Shown: positions 1 to 7,675, numbered from the stretch's first letter. The stretch is 11,099 nucleotides of DNA from Deltaproteobacteria bacterium (GCA_019307645.1 JAFDJF010000020.1:1-11099), one strand, 5' to 3'. Made by a program: numbers and translations. Notes: a model not told the origin generated them from the letters alone.

Positions 1-245
1 TAAGCGTTGATATCAACCTGAGAAAGAGGGATAAATATGAGGGGATGATGTGTGAGCAAGAGTTGAGCATGGCGATCGGAAGCAGATCGCAGGGCTTCGA
101 GCGTGGGATCCAAGGCCATGAAGATCTTTTTAATCTCCTGAGAATATGAGCCGACCTGAAAACCGGGATTATCCCATGATTCAGCCAGCCGTGCAGGAGC
201 AATTTTTTCTAACAAATCCAGGACATCTCTTGTCTTGGGAAGCAT
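1..245 (-). CDS. Nif3-family dinuclear metal-centre protein, N-terminal part (runs off the left edge)
   Basis: The reverse strand from the ATG at 245-243 is open to the window edge, giving 81 codons. The product starts MLPKTRDVLDLLEKIAPARL, followed by ESWDNPGFQVG and then LLLTHHPLIF near residues 65-74. This is the N-terminus of the Nif3/YbgI (DUF34) family. The ESWDNxG segment is family-typical, and the THHP histidines are the first ligands of its two-metal site. The family is widely conserved, often mis-annotated as GTP cyclohydrolase I type 2, and its biochemical role is unsettled. The start has a loose AAGG-type ribosome site about 12 bases upstream. The gene lies 44 bases beyond the T-tract of the tRNA terminator, so it is either read through or has its own promoter. 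Family assignment is firm; the rest of the gene cannot be seen. Confidence 0.9.
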   Translation of the reverse strand, partial: MLPKTRDVLDLLEKIAPARLAESWDNPGFQVGSYSQEIKKIFMALDPTLEALRSASDRHAQLLLTHHPLIFIPLSQVDINA

Positions 246-288
246 GTGAGATTGAAACCTTTGCCTTCTTAAAACTGGCTCCACAGAG

Positions 289-324
289 AAAAATTAAGGG
301 CGCACCCACTGGCGGTGCACCCTT
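289..324 (-). terminator. Intrinsic terminator after the tRNA gene
   Basis: On the minus strand an 11-bp stem (AAGGGTGCACC paired with GGTGCGCCCTT, one G-U pair, 7-base loop) is followed by AATTTTTC. It begins 23 bases past the tRNA 3' end. On the plus strand the G-U pair becomes a C-A mismatch, so the structure is better suited to stopping minus-strand transcription. Confidence 0.8.
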
Positions 325-347
325 TTTCAATAAATATTTATTTTAAA

Positions 348-423
348 TGGTGGGCCCACCTGGGTTCGAACCAGGGACCTACCGGTTATGAGCCGGTGGC
401 TCTGCCAACTGAGCTATGGGCCC
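348..423 (-). tRNA. tRNA with CAU anticodon (elongator Met or Ile2)
   Basis: The minus strand folds as a complete 76-nt cloverleaf with encoded CCA: acceptor GGGCCCA/TGGGCCC, D-arm GCTC/GAGC, anticodon stem ACCGG/CCGGT with loop CTCATAA, T-arm CCTGG/CCAGG with loop TTCGAAC, discriminator A. The anticodon is CAU. The acceptor mispairing typical of initiator tRNA is absent (G1 pairs with C72), so it is not tRNA-fMet. It could be elongator tRNA-Met, or tRNA-Ile2 whose C34 is converted to lysidine by TilS. The C4-G69 and C5-G68 pairs, known recognition elements for E. coli TilS, favour Ile2, while the short 8-base D-loop argues for caution. It sits between rpoD and the Nif3 gene with its own promoter and terminator. 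Confidence 0.95.
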
Positions 424-452
424 GGTGCTAATTCTCAATCACATAAGTGAAC

Positions 453-481
453 AGCATGCTCACTCGACAAAAAATTGTCAA
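453..481 (-). promoter_or_regulatory. Putative sigma70 promoter of the tRNA gene
   Basis: On the minus strand a perfect TTGACA (481-476) is followed after 17 bases by CATGCT (458-453), a poor -10 match (3 of 6). Transcription would start near 446, about 23 bases before the mature tRNA end, a normal tRNA leader length. The -35 is convincing and the -10 is weak. Confidence 0.5.
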
Positions 482-587
482 GAAAAATTCTCCCGAAATT
501 CGCACACAAACCCAGAAGCGAAACCGATGGGTCCCCCCCTTATTACGCTTTGAAAATACTGATGGGATGCCACCATCCAACCGCTAA

Positions 588-650
588 GGGTTCGCGCAAA
601 AATAAATTCACTTTTTTGGCGCTCAGATTTAGGTTAGGTTTGCGCGAGCC
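588..650. mobile_element. 63-bp deleted MITE-like element, GGGYTCGCGCAAA family
   Basis: The left end reads GGGTTCGCGCAAAAATAAAT and continues through GGCGCTCAGATTT. It closely matches the right end (reverse-complemented) of the 179-bp copy at 8561-8739. The right end, TTTGCGCGAGCC, is the inverse of GGCTCGCGCAAA, giving a 12-bp inverted repeat with one mismatch. The element is flanked on both sides by TAA (585-587 and 651-653), consistent with a 3-bp target duplication. It has no coding capacity. It starts 12 bases past the rpoD stop, so rpoD transcripts would carry its hairpin, but I see no T-tract that would make it an obvious terminator. Its size suggests an internal-deletion derivative of the longer copy. 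Confidence 0.7.
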
Positions 651-661
651 TAAGCCACCCC

Positions 662-2437
662 CTAATTGGTATCTACGAAACTCTTCAACTTCCTGCTTCT
701 GCTGGGATGCCGCAGCTTCCGAAGGGCCTTTGCTTCTATCTGCCGGATACGCTCCCGGGTCACACGAAAGTCCCGGCCCACCTCTTCCAGAGTATGGTCT
801 GCCTTTTCACCAATACCAAATCTCATTCTCAGGACTTTCTCCTCCCGGGGCGTAAGCGTCCTTAAAACCTTTCTTGTCTGTTCCGCCAGATTGAAATTCA
901 CGATGGCATCACCCGGAGAAACCACCTTCTTATCCTCTATAAAATCACCGAGATGACTGTCTTCCTCTTCGCCGATCGGTGTTTCAAGAGAGATTGGCTC
1001 CTTTGCGATCTTCAACACCTTTCTGACCTTCTCCAGCGGAAATTCCATTTTCTCGGCAATTTCTTCCGGAGTAGGCTCACGGCCATGTTCCTGGACAAGA
1101 TAGCGGGATGTCCGGATAAGCTTATTAATGGTTTCAATCATATGGACAGGTATACGGATGGTCCTGGCCTGATCTGCAATGGCTCTTGTGATCGCCTGTC
1201 TGATCCACCATGTGGCGTATGTGCTGAACTTGTAACCCCGCTGGTACTCAAACTTGTCAACAGCTTTCATCAACCCGATGTTTCCTTCCTGGATAAGGTC
1301 CAGAAACATCAGACCCCGATTGGTGTATTTTTTGGCTATGCTGACGACCAGCCTTAGATTGGCCTGTATGAGTTCACGCTTGGCTGTCTTTGCCTTATTA
1401 AAACTTTCCAGCACCTCCCATAATGCACTTTTCAGATGTCTGGGGCTCATATCGGTGCGTTCTTTAAACCGAGCGATGGTTTTCTGTGCCTTATCTGCCT
1501 TTTCCTTTAGGGCCATGCTTTCGCTCTTTCTCAAACCGAGCGACTTGAGCACCGTGCTATCCTCGGCGGATTTAGGCATCTCGGAAATACACTTATTAAT
1601 ATACTGAATCGATTTGCCGCCGGCCTGCATCATACATTCAGCTATGTGTTTTTCCAACTCTTCAATCTCTGACACCTGAGCTTTAAAATTTTCGACCATC
1701 AATTCGAGCTGTCTCTTTTCCAGTCTGAATGATTCCACCAGCTTGGTTATCTGCTCTTGGCCTTTCTTTATCTCGACAGCAAGCTTCTCCTTTCTGGTCC
1801 TGGCTATGCGCACTTTACTCCTCTCTATCTTCTTTTGCATGACATCGCCATACACCCGACTGATTTCATCAATCACATTGATGAGGGATTCTTTTTTTTC
1901 GCCCAGTTGCTTGTAATAGCTGTTGTAGTCGTCCTCCAGATCATTGATCACATCCCGCAGTTTGACTTTACCTTGCTTGAGCTTTTCTCCCATCTCAATG
2001 ATATATTCAATGCCTACGGAACAGTCCAGAAGCTTCGCCAATACCTCCTTTTCACCCTCCTCGATTCTTTTGGCGATCTCCACTTCGCCCTCTCTGGTAA
2101 GTAGCGAGATGGAACCCATCTCTCTCAAGTACATCTTGACAGGATCAGAAACCCGCGAGGGTGTATCCGGGATATCCACGCGGGCGGGCTCGGTGTCTTC
2201 AGGTTTTTTCTGCCTTTTCGTCTTCCCGTATAATTTTTCGATCTCCTTTCTGGAATCTTCATCTACAACCACGACATCCAGTTCCTGAAGCATCATCATG
2301 AGATCTCTACTTTGCTCTTCTGAGGAAACAACCTCCTCGGACAGATTGTCATTCAGGTCATCATATGTGAGGTATCCCTTGTCTTTTCCGATATCAATCA
2401 GTCGCTTTATATTGACCGTCTTGGCATCTTTGCTCAT
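662..2437 (-). CDS. rpoD: RNA polymerase primary sigma factor RpoD (sigma70)
   Basis: This 591-residue protein has the full primary-sigma layout. Region 1.1 lies near residues 8-58. Region 1.2 is about 94-130 ([21 protein letters not shown]), followed by a charged, coiled-coil-rich non-conserved region to about 340. Region 2 is about 355-430, with [17 protein letters not shown] and [19 protein letters not shown] for core binding, -10 recognition and melting. Region 3 is about 431-515 and region 4 about 525-591, with the -35-binding helix [20 protein letters not shown]. The presence of region 1.1 and an intact region 4 marks it as the essential housekeeping sigma. The ATG has a good GGAGGG ribosome site (2449-2444) 6 bases upstream. 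It lies 75 bases downstream of dnaG and is probably cotranscribed with it; no convincing separate promoter or terminator is visible in that gap. Confidence 0.98.
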   Translation of the reverse strand: MSKDAKTVNIKRLIDIGKDKGYLTYDDLNDNLSEEVVSSEEQSRDLMMMLQELDVVVVDEDSRKEIEKLYGKTKRQKKPEDTEPARVDIPDTPSRVSDPVKMYLREMGSISLLTREGEVEIAKRIEEGEKEVLAKLLDCSVGIEYIIEMGEKLKQGKVKLRDVINDLEDDYNSYYKQLGEKKESLINVIDEISRVYGDVMQKKIERSKVRIARTRKEKLAVEIKKGQEQITKLVESFRLEKRQLELMVENFKAQVSEIEELEKHIAECMMQAGGKSIQYINKCISEMPKSAEDSTVLKSLGLRKSESMALKEKADKAQKTIARFKERTDMSPRHLKSALWEVLESFNKAKTAKRELIQANLRLVVSIAKKYTNRGLMFLDLIQEGNIGLMKAVDKFEYQRGYKFSTYATWWIRQAITRAIADQARTIRIPVHMIETINKLIRTSRYLVQEHGREPTPEEIAEKMEFPLEKVRKVLKIAKEPISLETPIGEEEDSHLGDFIEDKKVVSPGDAIVNFNLAEQTRKVLRTLTPREEKVLRMRFGIGEKADHTLEEVGRDFRVTRERIRQIEAKALRKLRHPSRSRKLKSFVDTN

Positions 2438-2512
2438 CCTATTCCCTCCAGAAAAATTCTCCGTTTAAGGCAAGTTATATATTCACATCTTGAGACTGTT
2501 TTTGCTCGCCTG

Positions 2513-4261
2513 TCAGGACCTGAGCGGACCCTGGATTTTCAGTTTTAATAGTTTATTCTGGGTTTCTCTGTCACCCCTGGCCTTTTTAAAGGATGCTGAA
2601 ATTTTTTTCTGGTGCACCCTTTTCTCGAACTCGGTCACAGCCTGTTCAGCATCCTGGTCAGAATATATAATAAAGGGTTTGTGCAGGGCTTCCCTGAGCC
2701 TTTCCCGGCTGGATTCACTTGGCAGGCTATCCAGCAGATCCTCTGGCGAAAACGACCCTTCATCGCCATGTTTTTCAAATATAACATCCACGATTCTAAC
2801 AATTTCAGGATCAGAGAGTAAAATCCTGTAATCAAATTTCACCAAACTCGATATTGTATCAGGGTGCTGTAGCAGCAGGTTCAGCAGGTTAAGATCGTCT
2901 TTAGAGGCACACTTCTTTTCTGTATTTTCCGGACTCTCTTTTATGCCCCTTTTTGGAACCTCATTTGAAGGATGCTTCAAGTGTCTTTTCAGTTCAGCCA
3001 AAACCGTGTCCTCCCTGATTCCGATCTTCTCCGACAGACGGCGCACGTACAATGAACGCAGGGCAAAATCACGGATCTCCGACAGGACCGGAAGAATCTC
3101 CTTTAAGGCACGCACCTTTCCCTCGTCTGAATCCCCTTTGGTCAATTTCTGCTCCAGAAAAAAGTCAAACATGGGAAAAGCATGATCCAGGAGATCCTGA
3201 AAACGATCGAGCCCGTTTTCGTTTACAAAACTGTCAGGGTCATGACCGGCAGGCAGAACAACGGCCCTGGCTGAGAGGCCTTCATTGGCAAAAACATACA
3301 GGCTCTTTAAAGCGGCTGATTTTCCTGCCTCATCGGAATCAAATACGATGATCGCTTCCTTTGCATAACCTTTGAGCTTTCGGACATGCCTGTCAGTCAA
3401 TGCCGTGCCCAGGGTCGCCACGACCTCTTTGAGTCCGTGTTTTTGAAGCGCAAGCCAGTCCATGTAGCCTTCAACCAGCACTGCCCTGCCCTTTTCCCTA
3501 ATCACCTTAAAGGATGCATGCAATCCGTAAAGGGACTCCCCCTTGCGAAATACAGGGGTTTCAGGGGTGTTCAGATATTTGGGCAGAGAGTCGTCCATCA
3601 CCCTGCCGCCGAAACCAACCACCTGCTGCCGCTGGTCAATAATGGGAAAAATGATCCGGCCCCTGAACCGGTCATAATAGCCACCCTTTTCCCTTTGAAT
3701 AATCACACCCGCCTGCTCAGCCATATGCATAGCTGTGTGATGTTTCTTCAGCACATTGATCAGGCCGTCCCATTCATCAGGCGCAAATCCCAGCCGGGAC
3801 GCAGAGATGGTTTCTTCCGGTAGGGCCCGCCTTTCCAGGTAATCCCTGGCAGGCTTTCCTTTGGCAGAATGCTTCAGTGCCTTCTGAAAATAATTCGCAG
3901 CTATCTCATTGATCTTATAAAGCGCATCCCTTTGACCAGCCTTTTTTTTCTCTTCAGCAGCAGAATATCCTTCCGAAATGGTTATGTGATATCTTTCTGC
4001 CAGATCCCTCATGGCCTCGGGAAAGGTCGTGCTGTGGTACTCCATCCAAAAGCCGAAAACGTCTCCGCCCTTTTTGCACCCAAAGCAATGAAAGGTCTGC
4101 CTTTCAGGATTCACCGTAAAGGAAGGATCCTTCTCAGCATGAAAAGGGCAAAGTCCCACATAGTTTCGCCCTGCCTTCCTGAGCTTCACATACTGGCCGA
4201 TCAGTTCCACCACATCGGCGGTTCTTTTAATCTCTTCCTTGGCAGATTGATAAGAAACCAT
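2513..4261 (-). CDS. dnaG: DNA primase DnaG
   Basis: DnaG synthesises RNA primers for Okazaki fragments at the replication fork, working with the replicative helicase. The 582-residue product has an N-terminal zinc-binding CHC2 domain with ligands C38, H41, C59 and C62 in the CPFH...HCFGC context. The catalytic core contains a TOPRIM domain: E264 in VEGYMD, TLGTALT, then D308 and D310 in FDSD and D341/D343 in DPDSF. A C-terminal helicase-interacting region follows from about residue 450. Length and domain order are normal. The start is unusual: the ATG and codons 1-7 lie inside a 60-bp dispersed repeat (4241-4300), and no Shine-Dalgarno sequence precedes it. A later start would remove the conserved EEIKRTADVVELI helix, so this start is still preferred. 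It lies downstream of mutS2, separated by repeats and a MITE. Confidence 0.97.
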   Translation of the reverse strand: MVSYQSAKEEIKRTADVVELIGQYVKLRKAGRNYVGLCPFHAEKDPSFTVNPERQTFHCFGCKKGGDVFGFWMEYHSTTFPEAMRDLAERYHITISEGYSAAEEKKKAGQRDALYKINEIAANYFQKALKHSAKGKPARDYLERRALPEETISASRLGFAPDEWDGLINVLKKHHTAMHMAEQAGVIIQREKGGYYDRFRGRIIFPIIDQRQQVVGFGGRVMDDSLPKYLNTPETPVFRKGESLYGLHASFKVIREKGRAVLVEGYMDWLALQKHGLKEVVATLGTALTDRHVRKLKGYAKEAIIVFDSDEAGKSAALKSLYVFANEGLSARAVVLPAGHDPDSFVNENGLDRFQDLLDHAFPMFDFFLEQKLTKGDSDEGKVRALKEILPVLSEIRDFALRSLYVRRLSEKIGIREDTVLAELKRHLKHPSNEVPKRGIKESPENTEKKCASKDDLNLLNLLLQHPDTISSLVKFDYRILLSDPEIVRIVDVIFEKHGDEGSFSPEDLLDSLPSESSRERLREALHKPFIIYSDQDAEQAVTEFEKRVHQKKISASFKKARGDRETQNKLLKLKIQGPLRS

Positions 4262-4334
4262 TTGTTGTCTAGTTGCTGCTTACTGATCACCGATCACTGC
4301 TTACCGATCACTGATCACTGGATACTGATCATAA
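4241..4334. repeat. Dispersed repeat copy R1 with TGATCAC short tandem units
   Basis: Bases 4241-4300 align without gaps to 7726-7785 (53 of 60 identical, same orientation). The part to about 4332 continues as short imperfect units built from ACTGATCAC, CCGATCAC and TGATCAC. The repeat covers the dnaG start codon and its first seven codons and makes up the whole leader upstream. A diverged third copy lies at about 9471-9533. The short units contain the palindrome TGATCA. Confidence 0.75.
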
Positions 4335-4342
4335 ACCACTAG

Positions 4343-4483
4343 GAGGCTGTCCGAGAATAGCAATTTTTTCCAAAATCGAGAAATGCCCGAAAAAATTACC
4401 ACAGGCATATGGTTGATATTCCGAGGATAATTTTTTTGGGCATGACGAAGAGTTTGGGGGAAAGGGCATTCTCGGACAGCTTC
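4343..4483 (-). mobile_element. 141-bp MITE, copy A
   Basis: This non-coding element is bounded by inverted repeats: GAGGCTGTCCGAGAAT at the left, and the right end reads GAAGCTGTCCGAGAAT when reversed. It is flanked by a perfect CTAG on each side (4339-4342 and 4484-4487), consistent with a 4-bp target duplication; a TA duplication would fit equally well. Internal inverted repeats (ATGCCCGAAAAAATTA against TAATTTTTTTGGGCAT) mean the whole element can fold into one long imperfect hairpin. It is about 95% identical (7 differences in 141) to copy B at 10301-10441 in the opposite orientation. It inserted between mutS2 (stop 8 bases from the target site) and dnaG. No transposase is present, so movement would depend on an enzyme encoded elsewhere, perhaps an IS5- or IS630-type transposase judging by the target site. 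Confidence 0.9.
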
Positions 4484-4494
4484 CTAGTGCCCTT

Positions 4495-6882
4495 TCACAG
4501 CTCAACAATCGTTATGGCATTTCCGCCTGATCTCGGATCAGCACTGCAAACCTTTTTTATAAAGGGAACATTTCTCAGATGCCTCCGGATGGCATCCCTC
4601 AGCCTTCCGGTCCCAAACCCGTGGATGATCCTCAGGGTTAAATCGCCGTCAACCAGGGCGCGGTCTATTGTCTTGTCAATCAGGGGAATGGCTTCATTCA
4701 CCCTGAACCCGACGACATTCAGCTCCCTTAGCGCCGTATTTTTGATGTGCCATGAAACAGACCCCGCAGGCCCTTCGGAACCGGGTGTCTGAACATCCTT
4801 AATCAGCTCAATATCCTGAATCCTGGCAGACACCTTGATATTTCCCAGCATGACAGAGACACGCCCGGCTGAAAAATCCACTGATTGGATTGTCCCTTTT
4901 TGCTTTAGACCCCTATGGTAGACAATCCGGCCTTTTTTAACCATTTCAAGATCAATATAAGGCTTTTCATTCTCCTTGCGAGTTTCCTTTTCAAAGTAGC
5001 CGATTAATTTCCGGCCCACTTCAGCATGTCTTTTAGTAACAAGGGACTGAACCGTCTCTTTTTTCTTTTTTAACAGATTAACGGCCTGCTTCAGCTCTTC
5101 TTTTGCCTCTCTGATGGCAGTTTCGGCCTCGAGTCGTTTGGCCTCAATCAACGCCTTTTTTTCGGCCTCCAGAAAGGTGCGCCGATCTTCTATCTCCTCT
5201 GCACCGGCAAGATATTTTTCTTTGAGATCTTCAGCCTCCCGCTTCTCCTGGTCGGCCTCCGCTCGCAGACGGTTCATCTTCTCTATGAGCCGGTTCAACC
5301 GGACTTCATCCCGGTCCAGGTATTCCCTGGCTCGGTCGAGTATGTCTGAAGGCACCCCCATTTCACTGGCAACTTCAAGTGCATGACTGATTCCGGGAGC
5401 GCCATAGGTGAGTTTAAAAGTGGGGCAGTTCTTTTGCCCGTTAAATTCAACAGATGCATTTATTGCTCGTTCGTTTGAAACACCGTAAGCCTTCAACCGG
5501 TTTGAATGGGTAGATACGGCGACAAATGCCCCCTGCCCGGAGAGAAAGTCCAGCACAGCCATTGAAAGGGCCACACCTTCGTCCGGGTCGGTCCCCATGC
5601 CCGGTTCGTCAATGATCACCAGGCTCTTTTTACGAGTCTGTTCCAGGATATGTGTCAGATGTACTGCGTGGGCAGAAAACGTACTCAGGCCTGCCTGGAT
5701 ATCCTGATCGTCACCGATATCAGCCATTACCTTATCGAAAATGGGCAGACAGCTTCCCTCCTCTGCGGGGATGTGTATCCCTGCCTGGGCCATCAAACTC
5801 AGCAGGCCGAGGGTTTTAAGTGTCACAGTCTTTCCGCCCCGGTTGGGGCCGGATATGACCAGAACATTGTGAATGCCGTCCAGCAGAATATCCACAGGCA
5901 CAGGGAGGTCTTCATGACCACTCCGGACTCTGCTTTCCAGGCCCATTGCCAGGAGAATCGGGTTTCTGGCTGCTCTGAGCTCAACACCGTAATCAGCGCC
6001 AATCTCAGGCATGACGCATGACTGGGCTTCGCTAAACCTCGCCCTGGCATAAATCCCGTCCATCCTGCCCACGAGGGACTGTGCATGCTCCAGGTCATCG
6101 GCCAGATCTCTGACCATGGCAGTCAGGTTCTCCAGGATGCGAAACTCTTCAGCCTTTTCCTCCTGTATCAATTCTGCAGCACGATTGTTGTCCCGAATCA
6201 CTTCCACCGGTTCCAGAAAACAGGTGGCTCTGGTTTGAGAATAATCGTGAATAATCCCCTCAATCCGCGACTTCTGGTCTGACCTCAAGGCGACCACATA
6301 TCGACCGTCACGAACGGTCACCAGGTGGTCCTTCCTGCTACCGGAAATCCCGGCTGAGTTTTGAATGCCCTCCAGTTTTTTTTCAAGGTCCTGCCTTAAT
6401 CGGATCTTTTTTCCCCTTATCTTCCTTAGTAAAGGGCTTGCAGAATCCTTGATTGTGCCGTTGAAAGAAATCGTCTCCTTCAGCGTCCTTATCAGGTCTT
6501 CAAAATCGGGCATACCCCGAACCACCTGGTATAGCCTCGGGAACAATGCTCTTCTTGGCCTGATGAACTTTTTTAGTTGTCGGCCCGCTTCTGTGAGTCT
6601 GAGAAAACATAAAAATTCGTCCGGTTCCAGGCACGAACCCAGAGTACCGGATTTTCTGACCATCGGAACCACATCGGTCACATCGGACAAAGTTACAAAC
6701 CCCTGCGTCTTAAGCAGGAGCCGCATCTCCGAAACCAATCTCAGCTCATTATCAATCTGTTCTGGATCATTTAATGGTTTGAGGGACAGGCAATCTGATT
6801 GACCCAACGGACAAGCGGCATAATGGGACAAGATATCCAACAACCTATTGTATCCAAGAACCCGATAAGTATGTTCAATCAT
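4495..6882 (-). CDS. mutS2: MutS2 family ATPase with Smr domain
   Basis: This 795-residue product matches full-length bacterial MutS2. It has no mismatch-binding domain I, then a core/lever region to about residue 300. The ABC-type ATPase follows, with Walker A GPNRGGKT (345-352), the STFSAHAVHLTHIL signature region (about 400-413) and Walker B LVIIDEPGMGTDPDEG (421-436). Next are a long coiled coil (about 520-640), a small KOW-like segment (about 648-694) and the C-terminal Smr domain (about 718-795) with intact HGFGTG (754-759). MutS2 does not do mismatch repair; family work links it to suppression of recombination and, in Bacillus, to handling collided ribosomes. Two departures are visible: R348 in Walker A, where T or A is usual, and LNVVG in place of the Smr LDLRG motif. 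It starts 28 bases after yqeY, with only a weak ribosome site, so coupling is likely. Confidence 0.96.
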   Translation of the reverse strand: MIEHTYRVLGYNRLLDILSHYAACPLGQSDCLSLKPLNDPEQIDNELRLVSEMRLLLKTQGFVTLSDVTDVVPMVRKSGTLGSCLEPDEFLCFLRLTEAGRQLKKFIRPRRALFPRLYQVVRGMPDFEDLIRTLKETISFNGTIKDSASPLLRKIRGKKIRLRQDLEKKLEGIQNSAGISGSRKDHLVTVRDGRYVVALRSDQKSRIEGIIHDYSQTRATCFLEPVEVIRDNNRAAELIQEEKAEEFRILENLTAMVRDLADDLEHAQSLVGRMDGIYARARFSEAQSCVMPEIGADYGVELRAARNPILLAMGLESRVRSGHEDLPVPVDILLDGIHNVLVISGPNRGGKTVTLKTLGLLSLMAQAGIHIPAEEGSCLPIFDKVMADIGDDQDIQAGLSTFSAHAVHLTHILEQTRKKSLVIIDEPGMGTDPDEGVALSMAVLDFLSGQGAFVAVSTHSNRLKAYGVSNERAINASVEFNGQKNCPTFKLTYGAPGISHALEVASEMGVPSDILDRAREYLDRDEVRLNRLIEKMNRLRAEADQEKREAEDLKEKYLAGAEEIEDRRTFLEAEKKALIEAKRLEAETAIREAKEELKQAVNLLKKKKETVQSLVTKRHAEVGRKLIGYFEKETRKENEKPYIDLEMVKKGRIVYHRGLKQKGTIQSVDFSAGRVSVMLGNIKVSARIQDIELIKDVQTPGSEGPAGSVSWHIKNTALRELNVVGFRVNEAIPLIDKTIDRALVDGDLTLRIIHGFGTGRLRDAIRRHLRNVPFIKKVCSADPRSGGNAITIVEL

Positions 6883-6910
6883 GCAGGCTCAAATAAAAAA
6901 ATGTGGGTTT

Positions 6911-7351
6911 TCAAGGGAGTAACTTTATGGCAATTTCGTTTACTTCTTTGCCCTGTGCCTGTCCTGCCATTCTGGCCATGGCTGCCTTCATAACCTTTCC
7001 CAGGTCCTTGGAACTTGCCGATATTTCTTCAATAATCTCTCGCAGCGTCTTTTCAATTTCATCAGGTGTCAACTGCTGAGGCAAATATTCATATAAAATC
7101 TTTATCTCTCGCTCTTCCTTGAGAACCAAATCCTCGCGGCCACCCTTCCTGAATTCTGCTGCAGACTCTTTTGACTTTCTTACAGAAGAAGAAATGGCCG
7201 CATGAATCTCTTTGTCTTCCAGTTCCCGTCCCTTCTCCACTTGGAGGTTCTTCAGGAAGGTCTTGAGCATTCTTAAACAAGAGACCCGGTCCTTGTCTTT
7301 GGCTTTCATGGCAGCCTTGAGGTCTTCGGCAATTTTTTGATTCAGTGACAT
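6911..7351 (-). CDS. yqeY: GatB/YqeY domain protein
   Basis: The product starting MSLNQKIAEDLKAAMKAKDK is 147 residues, the standard YqeY length, with the family pattern throughout: RVSCLRMLKTFLKN, SAAEFRKGGREDLV, EREIKILYEYLPQQL and GKVMKAAMARMAGQAQGKEV. YqeY resembles the C-terminal tRNA-binding domain of the GatB amidotransferase subunit, but its physiological role is not established. The reading frame is open for 53 more codons upstream, to 7510. Those codons have no family similarity and cover the promoter, so the ATG at 7351-7349 is preferred; it has no strong ribosome site. In many Proteobacteria yqeY lies between rpsU and dnaG; here it heads the yqeY-mutS2-dnaG-rpoD run and rpsU is absent. 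Confidence 0.95.
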   Translation of the reverse strand: MSLNQKIAEDLKAAMKAKDKDRVSCLRMLKTFLKNLQVEKGRELEDKEIHAAISSSVRKSKESAAEFRKGGREDLVLKEEREIKILYEYLPQQLTPDEIEKTLREIIEEISASSKDLGKVMKAAMARMAGQAQGKEVNEIAIKLLP

Positions 7352-7442
7352 GGCTGCTGCAAATAAGGGTTTATAATCATGAGGAGGGTTGCTCCGGGCA
7401 TCTGATGTACACTCAAAATAATAATTAATGCGATAACCCTTT

Positions 7443-7470
7443 AATTTAAAACATTTGCCTAAGTTGTCAA
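7443..7470 (-). promoter_or_regulatory. Sigma70-type promoter of the yqeY-mutS2-dnaG-rpoD cluster
   Basis: A perfect -35 TTGACA (7470-7465) is followed after 16 bases by TAAATT (7448-7443), 4 of 6 matches to the -10 consensus, in an AT-rich stretch. Transcription would begin near 7436, leaving a leader of about 85 bases before yqeY. It is the best promoter match I found upstream of the cluster. Confidence 0.65.
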
Positions 7471-7520
7471 GAACAAATTCATGACAATATGAGAAAAAAA
7501 TGAACTGCACCTGTCAGTCG

Positions 7521-7675
7521 AGTAAAGATCCTGCACCTGAAGACCGGGTTTCCCATACTGAGTAAAGAATCCGGGTCCTGAGAGGCCCGGCTTTGGATTC
7601 CGGAAGAGGGTTGTTTATATAGCTATCTTTTTGCGGCAAAGCCTTCTCTCTCTGACCTGGCCCTGAGGACCAGGT
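7521..7675. repeat. Cluster of three related small hairpins upstream of yqeY
   Basis: Three related palindromic segments lie in the gap between the hisA terminator and the yqeY promoter. Unit A begins AGTAAAGATCC at 7521, and unit B begins AGTAAAGAATCC at 7561, so these are 40-bp direct repeats. B contains a CCGGG/CCCGG stem (7571-7575 and 7586-7590). Unit C contains ACCTGG/CCAGGT (7655-7660 and 7670-7675). Each has a CCTGA-type centre and ends in CTTT, GTTT or GTTTT on the plus strand. A is the most decayed. No gene is convincing in this stretch. The units may be a small REP-like family or eroded terminators. Confidence 0.45.

Noticed and set aside
475..855. 126-codon plus-strand frame overlapping the 3' end of rpoD
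   Set aside because: It is antisense to the conserved region 4 of RpoD and runs through the MITE-like element; no family resemblance or ribosome site.
4281..4334. CRISPR array from the repeated TGATCAC units
   Set aside because: The units are 7-14 bp and contiguous, with no unique spacers and no cas genes.
7352..7510. 53-codon N-terminal extension of YqeY
   Set aside because: The extension covers the TTGACA promoter, has no YqeY similarity, and the shorter form has the exact family length.
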